Positions 34,488 through 43,409 of a stretch of DNA of 64,000 nt are shown here, piece by piece. The notes beneath the pieces were generated by a model that saw nothing but the letters and a program-made list of their open reading frames with translations, did not search any database and was not told the DNA's origin. The DNA comes from GCA-2725625 sp964574215 (lineage in GTDB: Bacteria > Pseudomonadota > Alphaproteobacteria > Rhodospirillales > UBA2165). Position 1 is the stretch's first letter. Each line of letters opens with the position of its first letter. The position numbers were made by a program, and so were the translations under genes. The stretch lies in assembly GCA_964574215.1 (NCBI GenBank), contig CAZNLR010000005.1:85004-149003 (forward strand). The letters run 5' to 3'.

Positions 34488-37031
34488 TTATTCGTTGCGG
34501 AGGAGAGGCGCGGCTTTTTGGCCGAGAGCCCGCCAGGTGCCGGCGAAACCAACCGCCAAAGTGACCAACAAACACAGTATCAAGGTCAGCCAGACGGCCT
34601 TTGGGATAAATACCCATTGCATATCCATCAACCAGACCACCACGGCCCAGGCGGTCAAAGTGCCGATGGCGCCGGAAATGACGGCTGTCGAAAGGCCCAG
34701 CAGACCGTATTCGAACAAAAAGGCGCGAAGCAGCCGCAGGCGGGTCGCCCCCAGGGTTTTGAAGACCACGGCGTCATAGACCCGCCGCCTGCGTCCGGCG
34801 GCGATGGCGCCGGCCAAAACCAGCGCGCCGCCCAGGATGGTGACCGATGCCGTAGCGCGCACCGCCATGCCGATGCCGTCCAGAATATCGGCGGCCGATT
34901 GCAAAGCCTCCCGCACCCGGATCACCGAGATGTTGTTAAACCTTTCGGTCACTGCTTTTTCCACCGGGTCTTCCAGTTTCTTGGGCGCCTGCAGGGCGGC
35001 GATATGACTGTGGGGCGCCGCCTCCAAAGTGCCGGGGGCGAAGATGATGGCGAAATCGAAACGCAAGGACCGCCAATCGATGGCCCTGAGGCTGGTTATT
35101 TTGGCGTCAATCTCCCTGCCCAGAATATTAAGGGTCAGGTTGTCGCCCAGTCCAATGCCGAAGCCCCGGGCGAGGTTGGCGTCCAGGGAAATTTGCGGCG
35201 GGCCCTGATAGTTTTCGGGCCACCAGCGCCCCGCCGTAATTTCCGTACCCTCGGCCGGTTTGGCCGCATAGGTCAACGCCCGGTCGCCCCGGATGGCCCA
35301 GGACACGCCCGGCGCCACATCCACCTTTTCCACGGGCACGCCGGCGATCTTGACGATGCGGCCCCTGAGGCTCGCCACCCTTTTATAGTCGCCCGCGCCG
35401 CTAAAACCGGTGACCGTTCGGTCAAATTCAGCCACCTGGTTGGGCTGAATGTCGATAAAGAAAAAAGCCGGCGCGGCGACCGGCAGACGCTCATTGACCT
35501 GGCGGCTGAGATTGCCCTCAATCAGGGCGATGGCCACCAGCACCGACAGACCCAAACCCAACGACAAAACGACACTGGACGTTGCCGCGCCGGGACGGTG
35601 GATATTGGCCAGCGCCAGACGCAGTTCCGTATGGCGGATATTTCCGATGCGCCGTGTCCACCTTGTCAACAAACTGGCGCCGCCCCTCAACAGCAACAGC
35701 GTCACCATGGCGCCGCCGACGAACCAGATGGCGAACCAACGGTCGTTCGACGCATAGATGGTCAAGGCAGACAGGGCGAACACGCCGACACCGGTGGCGG
35801 TCAGAATCTTCCCGTGGGGCCGGAACTGGGCCGGCTGAACCGATTGCCGGAACAGGTTCGCCGCCGGTACTTCCCGGGCGCGGGCCAGGGGCCAGAGGGC
35901 AAATGTCAATGAAACCAGCACGCCGAATATTGTCGCCAGGAATAGCGGCAGAGGATAAAGACCGATCACCGGTTCCACCGGCAGCAGTTCATTCATTGCC
36001 CAAATGGCGGCCACCGGTCCAAGACCGCCGATGATCAATCCGGCAACGATACCGAATCCGGCCAGAGCTAATATTTGCAAAAAATAAATTCGAAAGACCA
36101 AACCGCTTGGTGCGCCCAAGCATTTTAAAGTCGCAATCACCCTGGTTTTGCTTTCCAGATAGCTATCGACGGCATTGGTGACGCCGACGCCGCCCACCAG
36201 CAAAGTGGTCAGTCCGACGAAGGACAGAAACAAGGTCATGCGGTCGATGAAGCGCTGCAGACCGGGGGCCGCCTGTTCCGTCGTCCGGATGCGCCAGCCG
36301 GCTTTGGGGAAGGCCGCTTTGAGGCGCTCGATCCAATCCAGCGCGTTCTGCCCATCGGGCAATCGGATACGGTAACGGAATCTGATCTGGCTGCCCGGTT
36401 GGACCAGCTGGGTTTCCGCCAGGGCCGCGGATTCGATCATCAGACGGGGACCGAAACTCAGCACGTTGGCCACCCGGTCGGGTTCTTTCTCGATCACAGC
36501 GTTAAGGCGAAACCGGGCCTCGCCGACCTTGACCATGTCGCCCAATTTCAAATTCAATTTGGTCAGAAGATTGGCCTCGACGGCGGCGCCCCAGATACCG
36601 TCATTGCGGGCGGTCACCTCTTCCAGCTTACCACCCTTGGCCAGCGTCAATTTACCGATCAGCGGATAGAGGGTGTCGACCGCTTTCAGTTCCACCAGAC
36701 TCCTTTTACCGGGGGTCTTTATTCCTCTCGTCTTAATCCCCTTGGCCATGGCCCGCATCTCGACAATCGATGAGACATCACCGTTGGCATTCAGATAGGC
36801 AAGCTGCTTTTCGGAGGCTTCCCGATGCAGCAGACGGAGCGCCACATCGCCGCCCAACAGCCGCTTGGCGTCTCTTTTCAATCCGGCTTCGATGGATTGG
36901 CTGAGACTGCCGACGCCTGAAATCGCCGCGACGCCCAGGGCCAGGCAGGCGACCAGAATCCGGAAACCCTTCAACCCCCCTCTCAACTCCCGGAGGGCGA
37001 AGCGGCGCGCCAAGAGAAACTGGCCGGTCAT
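34488..37031 (-). CDS. ABC transporter permease, FtsX/YbbP type
   Basis: An 847-residue permease with the MacB/FtsX-like double module of YbbP: an N-terminal helix (about 25-45), a large periplasmic domain (about 50-245), and helices about 260-285, 315-345 and 355-380. A second half repeats the pattern, with helices near 420-460, another periplasmic domain, and three final helices. Together with the ATPase encoded immediately upstream (4-bp overlap) it forms a mechanotransmission-type ABC complex rather than a classical importer. In E. coli the ybbA-ybbP pair sits divergently from tesA, the same arrangement as here. Its substrate is not established; lipoprotein or envelope-lipid handling is a possibility. 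Confidence 0.9.
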   Translation of the reverse strand: MTGQFLLARRFALRELRGGLKGFRILVACLALGVAAISGVGSLSQSIEAGLKRDAKRLLGGDVALRLLHREASEKQLAYLNANGDVSSIVEMRAMAKGIKTRGIKTPGKRSLVELKAVDTLYPLIGKLTLAKGGKLEEVTARNDGIWGAAVEANLLTKLNLKLGDMVKVGEARFRLNAVIEKEPDRVANVLSFGPRLMIESAALAETQLVQPGSQIRFRYRIRLPDGQNALDWIERLKAAFPKAGWRIRTTEQAAPGLQRFIDRMTLFLSFVGLTTLLVGGVGVTNAVDSYLESKTRVIATLKCLGAPSGLVFRIYFLQILALAGFGIVAGLIIGGLGPVAAIWAMNELLPVEPVIGLYPLPLFLATIFGVLVSLTFALWPLARAREVPAANLFRQSVQPAQFRPHGKILTATGVGVFALSALTIYASNDRWFAIWFVGGAMVTLLLLRGGASLLTRWTRRIGNIRHTELRLALANIHRPGAATSSVVLSLGLGLSVLVAIALIEGNLSRQVNERLPVAAPAFFFIDIQPNQVAEFDRTVTGFSGAGDYKRVASLRGRIVKIAGVPVEKVDVAPGVSWAIRGDRALTYAAKPAEGTEITAGRWWPENYQGPPQISLDANLARGFGIGLGDNLTLNILGREIDAKITSLRAIDWRSLRFDFAIIFAPGTLEAAPHSHIAALQAPKKLEDPVEKAVTERFNNISVIRVREALQSAADILDGIGMAVRATASVTILGGALVLAGAIAAGRRRRVYDAVVFKTLGATRLRLLRAFLFEYGLLGLSTAVISGAIGTLTAWAVVVWLMDMQWVFIPKAVWLTLILCLLVTLAVGFAGTWRALGQKAAPLLRNE

Positions 37032-37729
37032 TCACCTATCCCGTTTAAAATACGGCCGTCGGCCAGGGTGACGATGCGCTTACACCTGGCTGCCAGGGCT
37101 TGGTCGTGGCTGATCAGCATCATGGTGGTCTCGGATTTATCATGCAGTTCGAACAGCAAATCCATCACCGCCTCGCCGGTTTTACCGTCCAGATTACCGG
37201 TCGGTTCGTCGGCCAGCAAAATGGCCGGTTCGGCGGCGAAGGCGCGGGCGAGGGCCACCCGCTGTTGCTCACCACCCGAAAGCTGGCCCGGATAGTGGGT
37301 CAGCCGGTGACCGAGACCGACTGCCTTGAGACGGTCCTCCGCCCGGTCGAAGGCATCGTCGAGCCCGGCGAATTCCAGCGGCACGGCGACGTTTTCCAGG
37401 GCGGTCATGGTGGGGATGAGATGGAAATCCTGAAACACGATACCCACATGGTCGCGGCGGAAGAGTGCCAGGGCGTCCTCGTCCAAACCGTCGAGGTCGA
37501 CACCCGCCGTCACCACCCGGCCCGAACTGGCCCGCTCCAGGCCGGCGGTCACCATCATCATGGTCGACTTGCCGCCGCCCGAGGGGCCCACCACGCCGAC
37601 GGCTTCGCCTTTGGCGACTTCCAGGGAAATTCCCCGCAAGATATTGACCTCGCCCGCCAGACTTGTCAGCTTTAGGTGAACGTCATCAAGCAGGATGTCG
37701 GTACGGTCGACGGATGGTTTTTCGATCAT
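37028..37729 (-). CDS. ABC transporter ATP-binding protein, YbbA/LolD type
   Basis: A 233-residue ATPase with the Walker A motif GPSGGGKS at 48-55, Q-loop FQDFHLIP, signature LSGGEQQR, Walker B ILLADEPTGNLDG and the H-loop LISHDQALA. This is the MacB/LolD/YbbA subfamily that drives FtsX-like permeases. The stop overlaps the permease start by four bases. The gene is divergent from the TesA-like esterase, and their 5' ends are about 27 bp apart if the esterase starts at 37757, so promoters must overlap. Confidence 0.94.
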   Translation of the reverse strand: MIEKPSVDRTDILLDDVHLKLTSLAGEVNILRGISLEVAKGEAVGVVGPSGGGKSTMMMVTAGLERASSGRVVTAGVDLDGLDEDALALFRRDHVGIVFQDFHLIPTMTALENVAVPLEFAGLDDAFDRAEDRLKAVGLGHRLTHYPGQLSGGEQQRVALARAFAAEPAILLADEPTGNLDGKTGEAVMDLLFELHDKSETTMMLISHDQALAARCKRIVTLADGRILNGIGE

Positions 37730-37756
37730 TTTGCCTCTGCAACGATTTGGCTGGTA

Positions 37757-38476
37757 ATGGGTATGCTTAAAATTCTAATCCGGTGGTCAGTTAAGAACCG
37801 CAGACGCGGACGGACAAGCCGTTTTTTAATCCTGACGGTTCTGCTCGCAACATTTTTACCCATATATGCCGGTCCAGAGAAAATTGCCAATGGCCAGGTC
37901 GCCCAAACTCAAACGGTTAAAGCCGTGCGGCTGTTGGTTCTGGGTGATAGCCTGGCGGCAGGCTACGGTCTGGCCAAACCGGACAGTTTTTCCGTCAAGC
38001 TGGGCAAAGCTTTGGCGAAACGAGGCGTAAACGCCCGGGTGATCAATGCCGGCGTGTCCGGCGACACCACCTCCGGCGGCCGGTCCCGATTGGGCTGGGC
38101 GCTGGCCGACAAGCCCGACGCCGTCATTCTTGAACTGGGCGCCAATGACGGTCTCCGCGGGATCGAACCGGCGGTCAGTCGGGCCAATCTCGACGCCATC
38201 ATCACCCGCCTGAAGCACAATAATGTTAAGGTGTTGCTGGCAGGGATGAAGGCTCCCCCCAACCTCGGCAAGGAATACGGTGCGGAATTCAACCGGATTT
38301 TTCCGGTTTTGGCGGCCAAACATAATTTAATTTTTTATCCTTTTTTCCTGGAAGGTGTAGCCGCCAATCCCAATCTTAATCAGGATGACAAAATCCACCC
38401 CAATGCGGCCGGTGTGGATGAAATCGTCAAACGTATACTGCCTCGCGTATTGGAGCTGATCGGCAGCTCCAGCTAG
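37757..38476 (+). CDS. TesA-like SGNH arylesterase / lysophospholipase
   Basis: An SGNH hydrolase of about 240 residues. From the ATG at 37757 there is a basic N-terminus and a hydrophobic segment that looks like a signal peptide. Block I LVLGDSLAAGYGL (nucleophile serine), the Gly block AGVSGDTTSGG, block III LGANDGLRG and block V DKIHPN (catalytic Asp and His) are all present. TesA relatives are periplasmic esterases, thioesterases and lysophospholipases. The open frame reaches back to 37676, but that would overlap the divergent ATPase gene. It is followed by the FIST gene 10 bp downstream. Confidence 0.9.
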   Translation: MGMLKILIRWSVKNRRRGRTSRFLILTVLLATFLPIYAGPEKIANGQVAQTQTVKAVRLLVLGDSLAAGYGLAKPDSFSVKLGKALAKRGVNARVINAGVSGDTTSGGRSRLGWALADKPDAVILELGANDGLRGIEPAVSRANLDAIITRLKHNNVKVLLAGMKAPPNLGKEYGAEFNRIFPVLAAKHNLIFYPFFLEGVAANPNLNQDDKIHPNAAGVDEIVKRILPRVLELIGSSS

Positions 38477-38486
38477 AAGGAGCCAA

Positions 38487-39662
38487 GTGGTTTATATGAC
38501 CGAACGAATGCCTGTTCGAATGTTTGAGGCGGCGCATGCCAGCGGAAAGAATTGGAAATCCGCATTGACGGCCTGCCTCCAGGACCTGATGCCGCTGGAG
38601 GATGCCAATCTCGGTATTCTGTACGTGACCGAACCGCTGGCGCCGCATTTCTCGTCGGTCCTTCTGGGGCTAAAGGCGGCGACCGGGATCGATCAATGGG
38701 TGGGAGCGGCCGGGCTTGGCATCTGCGGTATCGGCCGCCATCAGCAACAGACCCAGAGCGGTGAATATTTCGAAGAGGCGGCGATTTCGGTGATGACCGC
38801 GCGCCTGCCCAAAAATGCGTTCGACATTCTGCCCACCATCGACACGCTGGATGAATTCGGCGGTTCCGGCAGGCCAACCAATGACAATATGATTGGCGGT
38901 CTCGGCGGGTTGCCGTTCCTTTTGTTGCACGGCGATTCCCACAACCCGGACGTTCTTTCTCTGGTCAGCCAAATCGCCGAACAGACGGAAGGGTTTCTGG
39001 TGGGCGGCTTGACGGTCAGTGAAACGGCTGATCACCATCTGGCGGGGGGATTAACGGGCGGCGGTGTTTCCGGTATCGCTTTTTCTCCCGACGTCAATGT
39101 CGCCACCGCCGTGACCCAGGGATGCGAGCCCATCGGCAAGGTGCACGAGGTGACCGATTGCGCGGAAAATATCGTCGCCGCGCTCGACGGTGAATCGGCG
39201 CTCACTGTTTTCAAGGAGGATATCGGTGAGGAATTGGCGTCGGATCTGCGTCAGGTGGCGGGACACATTCATGCCGCCCTGCCCGTCGCCGGTTCCGATA
39301 CGGGCGACTACGTGGTGCGCAATTTGATCGGCGTGGATACCGAACGGGGATTGCTGGCCATTGGCGAGCCGGTGGACAAAGGGGACAGTTTGTTTTTTGT
39401 CAGCCGGGACAGCGATGCCGCCCGCCAGGATTTGATTGCCATGACGACGCGGCTCAAAAAGCGGTCGGGCGGCGCGCCCAAAGCCGGGCTCTACGTATCG
39501 TGCATTGCCCGCGGTCCACAAATGTTCAGCGAAGACAATTCAGAAATTGAACTCATCCGTCTGATCCTGGGGGATATTCCTCTGGTCGGCGTCTATCTCA
39601 ACGGCGAGATTTCCAACAACCGGCTTTACACGTATACAGGTGTCTTAACCTTATTTAATTAG
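38487..39662 (+). CDS. FIST domain protein (FIST_N + FIST_C)
   Basis: A 391-residue protein with the FIST N-terminal domain (about 20-215, with AAGLGICGIG and GGLTGGGVSGIAF) and C-terminal domain (about 225-380, with RNLIGVDTERGLLAIGEPV and GVYLNGEI). FIST domains are sensory modules, often in signal-transduction proteins, proposed to bind small ligands such as amino acids. Here they stand alone without an output domain. AAGGAG at 38477-38482 is 4 nt before the GTG at 38487 and 13 nt before the ATG at 38496, so either may be used. It is probably cotranscribed with the esterase. Confidence 0.87.
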   Translation: MVYMTERMPVRMFEAAHASGKNWKSALTACLQDLMPLEDANLGILYVTEPLAPHFSSVLLGLKAATGIDQWVGAAGLGICGIGRHQQQTQSGEYFEEAAISVMTARLPKNAFDILPTIDTLDEFGGSGRPTNDNMIGGLGGLPFLLLHGDSHNPDVLSLVSQIAEQTEGFLVGGLTVSETADHHLAGGLTGGGVSGIAFSPDVNVATAVTQGCEPIGKVHEVTDCAENIVAALDGESALTVFKEDIGEELASDLRQVAGHIHAALPVAGSDTGDYVVRNLIGVDTERGLLAIGEPVDKGDSLFFVSRDSDAARQDLIAMTTRLKKRSGGAPKAGLYVSCIARGPQMFSEDNSEIELIRLILGDIPLVGVYLNGEISNNRLYTYTGVLTLFN

Positions 39663-39671
39663 GATACCGAT

Positions 39672-40244
39672 ATGCTGCGCCTGTTTGTCGGCCTGCCTTT
39701 GCCGCCGGCGATCAAAAATGATTTGACCCTCATCGCCTCCGGCATCGAAAATGCCCGCTGGATTGCTCCCGAAAACCTGCATTTGACCCTGCGCTTTATC
39801 GGCGACTGTGACGAAGGGGAAGTGGAAGACATTGATGCCGTTTTGCGGTCCATCGACACGCCGTCTTTTCCACTGGCGCTTGACGGAACCGGGTGTTTTG
39901 AAAGCCGGGGACGGGTGCGCCAGGTTTGGGTCGGCGTTCACCCCGAACCGGCTTTGAACCATTTACACAGCAAGATCGAACAGGCGCTGATCCAGGGCGG
40001 CCGGGATCCCGAGGGACGAAAATTTATCCCGCACGTTACCCTTGCCAGGCTCAAGCGGGTCTCGGCGTCGAAAGTAAAGCCTTACCTTGAATACCACGCT
40101 GCTTTCAAATCAGAGCCTTTTGACGTCGGCAGCTTTACCCTCTTCCAAAGCCACCTCAGCCACAGCGGCGCATCCTACACCCCCCTCGCCGATTATCCGC
40201 TAAATAAATTGTACCAGGTACAATTACGCCAAAAATCGACTTAA
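39672..40244 (+). CDS. thpR: RNA 2',3'-cyclic phosphodiesterase (2'-5' RNA ligase family)
   Basis: A 190-residue 2H phosphoesterase with its two catalytic HxTx motifs: HLTL (H37) and HVTL (H121). It starts MLRLFVGLPLP, as ThpR/LigT proteins do. It opens RNA 2',3'-cyclic phosphate ends; the true biological target is not known for most members. Its last codons (encoding LYQVQL and RQKST) lie within a perfect palindrome at 40207-40225, so the C-terminus appears shaped by that repeat. It follows the FIST gene by 9 bp and is convergent with the SLAC1-type gene. Confidence 0.92.
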   Translation: MLRLFVGLPLPPAIKNDLTLIASGIENARWIAPENLHLTLRFIGDCDEGEVEDIDAVLRSIDTPSFPLALDGTGCFESRGRVRQVWVGVHPEPALNHLHSKIEQALIQGGRDPEGRKFIPHVTLARLKRVSASKVKPYLEYHAAFKSEPFDVGSFTLFQSHLSHSGASYTPLADYPLNKLYQVQLRQKST

Positions 40245-40261
40245 TTGTACCTGGTACAATT
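40207..40261. terminator. Paired palindromes forming a bidirectional terminator
   Basis: AATTGTACCAGGTACAATT (40207-40225) and its exact reverse complement AATTGTACCTGGTACAATT (40243-40261) are separated by 17 nt. Each is a perfect 9+1+9 palindrome, and together they can pair into one long stem. They cover the 3' ends of the convergent thpR (stop 40244) and SLAC1-type gene (stop 40261). Confidence 0.75.
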
Positions 40262-41256
40262 TAATTGGACGCGGCGGGATTAAATACCCGCCCCCGGGTG
40301 ATCTCGTAGATTGTCTGCAGCAGAATCCCGCCGATCACCACCGTCGAGGCGATTAGTAGAATGCCGCCCAGGTCCAGCAGGTGGTCGTTTCTTGTGGTCG
40401 CCCCGTACATCAGAGTGGCGGCGGTGATGGTGTCGAGGGGGAAGGAATAGGCCCACCAGCCGAGACCGAATTTCAGCTTTAGGAACATCCTGAACATGGC
40501 CAGACAAAGCACCAGCCAGAAGAGGGCGAAAAAATAGGTGACGCGGGTGAAGGCCGCCACCTCGCCGCCGGTGAGAAAGTCCATCAGCCCGCCGCCCGCC
40601 AACATGGGATAGATCATGGAAGCCAGGCCGGGCGGCACGATATTGACGAAATAGGTGGGCACCAGCGCATCCGGCAGTTTGGGGCAGAAAATATAACGGT
40701 ACATGAGAGCCCCCGACAGAAACACCCACAAAGTGACGGCGATGGAAAAATAGAACCAGCCCATTTCAACGAAACCCAGGGGCGCGCCGGTCATGGATAT
40801 AATGAAACTGCCGCAGCCGGGAATAAACCAGACGGCATTGATGTTTTCGATCTTGTTTTCCAGCAGAAACCAGCGGGAAAAGATATACATGTAGAGTCCC
40901 AGGCCGGAGAGAGCCGTCACCAGCCAAATTCCTTGGGCTGCCGTCGGATAATAAGGCGAGATAAACGGCAGTTGCAGACAGATGGCCAGGGGAAGGCCGC
41001 CGACAAAGGCGCTTTTGATGGGGTGATTGATATCGTCCCTGACCGCCCCCGGGAACAGGATACATTTGGCGGCGTAGGTCGGCAGCATCAGGATCAGCAC
41101 CATCGCCCCGATGAGGAATATCAGATCGCCGAAGACCGATGGCCAGCCGAGAATTTCCTCCGCCCGCCGCCAGGCGATGGCCAGGCCGGTAATGCCCATC
41201 ACCGCGCCGAAAAAAGTGGGCGGCACATGTTCAATCCACGAATTGCGAGACGTCAC
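40261..41256 (-). CDS. SLAC1/TehA-type anion channel or tellurite-resistance transporter
   Basis: A 331-residue membrane protein with about ten transmembrane helices, as in TehA and plant SLAC1. Family features include HVPPTFFGAVMGITGLAIAW at the start, IPGCGSFIISMTGAPLG in the middle and the hallmark WWAYSFPLDTITAATL near residue 275. Members conduct anions or export tellurite, malate or sulfite. The physiological substrate here is unknown. It is codirectional with the fructosamine-kinase-like gene but separated by 56 bp, and convergent with thpR. Confidence 0.9.
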   Translation of the reverse strand: MTSRNSWIEHVPPTFFGAVMGITGLAIAWRRAEEILGWPSVFGDLIFLIGAMVLILMLPTYAAKCILFPGAVRDDINHPIKSAFVGGLPLAICLQLPFISPYYPTAAQGIWLVTALSGLGLYMYIFSRWFLLENKIENINAVWFIPGCGSFIISMTGAPLGFVEMGWFYFSIAVTLWVFLSGALMYRYIFCPKLPDALVPTYFVNIVPPGLASMIYPMLAGGGLMDFLTGGEVAAFTRVTYFFALFWLVLCLAMFRMFLKLKFGLGWWAYSFPLDTITAATLMYGATTRNDHLLDLGGILLIASTVVIGGILLQTIYEITRGRVFNPAASN

Positions 41257-41312
41257 GATCTAGAATTTCCCAGTTAAATTATGTGGATGAAAGATTTGGA
41301 TCGACAGATTAC

Positions 41313-42182
41313 TCAATAGCCGAAGCGTTGCAACACGCCATCGACCGAATTGACGTAAGAACCGCCGAACAGACGTACATGCACCAGCAGAGGATAGAGA
41401 TTGTAGATATCCCGCCGCTCCTCGAAAAAGCCGGGCGCCAGGGGCCGGATTTCCTCGTAACGGTCGAAAAAGGGTTTGCCGAAGGTGGAAAACAGGGTGG
41501 CAAAGGCGAGTTCGATCTCGGGGTCGGCGTAATAGATGGCCGGATCGACGAAGCCCGCGATCCGTCCGTCTTTGCACAATACGTTGCCGCCCCACATATC
41601 GCCGTGAACGAGGGCGGCCCTCCGGGGAGACCCTGCGGCGGAGGATTCCAGCCATTTGCCGAGTTCGCCGGCGAACTTCTCTACCCGTTTCAACAGTGGC
41701 CCGGGCAGGCGGCCCGCCGTCAACCCTTCCCGGGCCATATAGATCAACCGGTGTTCGCAAAAAAACCCGATCCAGTCATTTGACTGTAGATTGGGCTGAT
41801 GCAGTCCACCAATCACCGTATCCCAGGGAAAGCCGAAAGAATCCGACGTGATACTATGAAGATCGGCCAGCAGTTCGGCGGCGTGCTCCTGCGCCCGGTC
41901 GTTCAAAGACCCGCTGGTATCCATATAGGTCATCATCAATAACTCGTCCGACGCGCTGATGACTTCCGGCACTGGCAGATTGGACTTTTCCTTCAGGTAG
42001 GTGAGCATGTCCCCTTCCAGTTTGAGGCCACTTCCCTCAAAACCGGCCTTGGCCACCAGCCTTTCGCCGCCATGGAGGTCGACCCGGTAAACCTCGCCGA
42101 TGCAGCCGCCGGACAGGGGGGTAAGACGGTCCACAAGGCGTCCGGTGATGGCGGCGATTTTTTCTTCAACCGCGCCCGCCAT
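41313..42182 (-). CDS. Fructosamine kinase family protein
   Basis: A 289-residue APH-like kinase. The N-lobe includes GGCIGEVYRVDLHGGERLVAK (ATP-binding lysine at its end). The catalytic loop is LVHGDMWGGNVL and the metal-binding aspartate lies in GFVDPAIYYADPEIELA. This is the fructosamine/ketosamine-3-kinase family, which phosphorylates ketosamines on glycated proteins so that they decompose. It lies two bases downstream of a low-molecular-weight phosphatase gene, a common partner for bacterial fructosamine kinases, supporting a protein-deglycation unit. Confidence 0.93.
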   Translation of the reverse strand: MAGAVEEKIAAITGRLVDRLTPLSGGCIGEVYRVDLHGGERLVAKAGFEGSGLKLEGDMLTYLKEKSNLPVPEVISASDELLMMTYMDTSGSLNDRAQEHAAELLADLHSITSDSFGFPWDTVIGGLHQPNLQSNDWIGFFCEHRLIYMAREGLTAGRLPGPLLKRVEKFAGELGKWLESSAAGSPRRAALVHGDMWGGNVLCKDGRIAGFVDPAIYYADPEIELAFATLFSTFGKPFFDRYEEIRPLAPGFFEERRDIYNLYPLLVHVRLFGGSYVNSVDGVLQRFGY

Positions 42183-42184
42183 GG

Positions 42185-42658
42185 CTACAGGTGCTTATCC
42201 TGAATGTCGGCCAGCAATCCTTTTGATGCCGCTTCCACCAGGTCCAGCACATAGTCGAAGCCCTGGGGCCCGCCGTAGTAGGGGTCGGGAACGTCGCGCA
42301 CGTTCAGATGAGGTGCAAAGTCGAGAAACATGGTGATCTTGCGCCGATGATCCTCCGGACAGGTGCGGTTGAGGCTTTTGAAATTCGTTCCGTCCATGGC
42401 AAGGATGTAGTCATTTTCGTAGTAATCGTAGCGGTCTATCTGGCGGGCGCGAATAATGGATAGATCAATGCCGCGGCGTTGCGCTGCTTCGGTGGAGCGC
42501 GCATCCACCCATTCGCCCTCGTGCCAGGAACCGGTGCCGGCGGAATCGATTTCGATTTGGTCGGATAGCCCCGCCGCGTCGACGATGGAACGGAACACGC
42601 CCTCGGCGGTGGGAGAGCGGCAGATATTGCCGGAACAAACAAAAATAACCTTGACCAT
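42185..42658 (-). CDS. Low-molecular-weight protein-tyrosine phosphatase
   Basis: A 157-residue phosphatase with the P-loop C8-SGNIC-R14 followed by SP (the C-x5-R motif) and the general-acid aspartate D125 in VPDPYYGG. LMW-PTPs act on phosphotyrosine proteins or, in gene pairs like this one, on phosphorylated sugar or amine products. The next gene (fructosamine kinase) begins 2 bp downstream, so the two are translationally linked. It is divergent from the sirtuin gene, with only 28 bp between starts. Confidence 0.94.
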   Translation of the reverse strand: MVKVIFVCSGNICRSPTAEGVFRSIVDAAGLSDQIEIDSAGTGSWHEGEWVDARSTEAAQRRGIDLSIIRARQIDRYDYYENDYILAMDGTNFKSLNRTCPEDHRRKITMFLDFAPHLNVRDVPDPYYGGPQGFDYVLDLVEAASKGLLADIQDKHL

Positions 42659-42686
42659 CGAGCCTCCTTCAGGCCCCTAATAGCAG

Positions 42687-43409
42687 ATGACCGAAGGTGA
42701 AAAAAGCATCGTCATTCTGACCGGCGCGGGCATTTCCCAGGAGTCGGGACTGGATACGTTTCGGGACGAAGGCGGAATCTGGTCACAGGTGCGGATCGAA
42801 GATGTGGCCACCCCGGAGGCCTTCCGCCGCGACCCCGAACGGGTCCAGGCATTCTATAACGCTCGACGCAGTCAGCTGGTGAACAGCAACGTTTCGCCCA
42901 ACGCGGCCCATCGGGCGCTGGCCCGGTTGGAGGCGGATTATGCCGGTGATGTCTATATCGTCACCCAGAATATCGATAATCTTCACGAAGAAGCGGGCTC
43001 GAATAATCTCATTCATATGCACGGCGAGTTGTTGAAAGCCCGCTGCCTGGACTGCGCCGGGGTCGCGCCCTGGACCGGTGATCTGGGGGACGGCGAGGTC
43101 TGTCCTGCGTGCGCCGGTAACAACAAGCTCCGGCCCCATGTGGTGTGGTTCGGGGAAATGCCTCTCTATATGGATGAAATTTATGGCCTGCTGGACGATT
43201 GCGGGTTGTTCATATCCATCGGCACGTCGGGCAACGTCTACCCCGCCGCCGGCTTTGTCCAGCACGCCAGGAATTATGATGAGACGCGGACGGTGGAGCT
43301 GAACATGGAGCCGTCGGAAGGCGCCACCTTTTTCGCCGAGGCCCGCTATGGTCCGGCCACCGAAATCGTCCCCGCTTTTGTCGATGAAATTCTCGGCGGG
43401 AACCGGTGA
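42687..43409 (+). CDS. cobB: NAD-dependent protein deacylase (sirtuin, CobB class III)
   Basis: A 240-residue sirtuin. The NAD motif GAGIS is at 13-17, TQNID at 93-97, and the catalytic histidine H112 in HMHG. Four zinc cysteines are present (C120, C123, C139, C142). The Y57-x2-R60 pair (FYNARR) marks class III sirtuins that also remove succinyl and other acidic acyl groups. One known target class is acetyl-CoA synthetase, whose regulatory lysine is intact in acsA at 8.8 kb. The stop overlaps the GTG of the next gene by four bases. Confidence 0.95.
   Translation: MTEGEKSIVILTGAGISQESGLDTFRDEGGIWSQVRIEDVATPEAFRRDPERVQAFYNARRSQLVNSNVSPNAAHRALARLEADYAGDVYIVTQNIDNLHEEAGSNNLIHMHGELLKARCLDCAGVAPWTGDLGDGEVCPACAGNNKLRPHVVWFGEMPLYMDEIYGLLDDCGLFISIGTSGNVYPAAGFVQHARNYDETRTVELNMEPSEGATFFAEARYGPATEIVPAFVDEILGGNR

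Noticed and set aside
34464..35912. A 482-codon + strand open frame opposite the YbbP-like permease
   Set aside because: It is Gln/Gly/Arg/Pro-rich with no motif or ribosome site, and lies entirely antisense to a well-supported permease. GC-rich codon bias leaves such shadows open.
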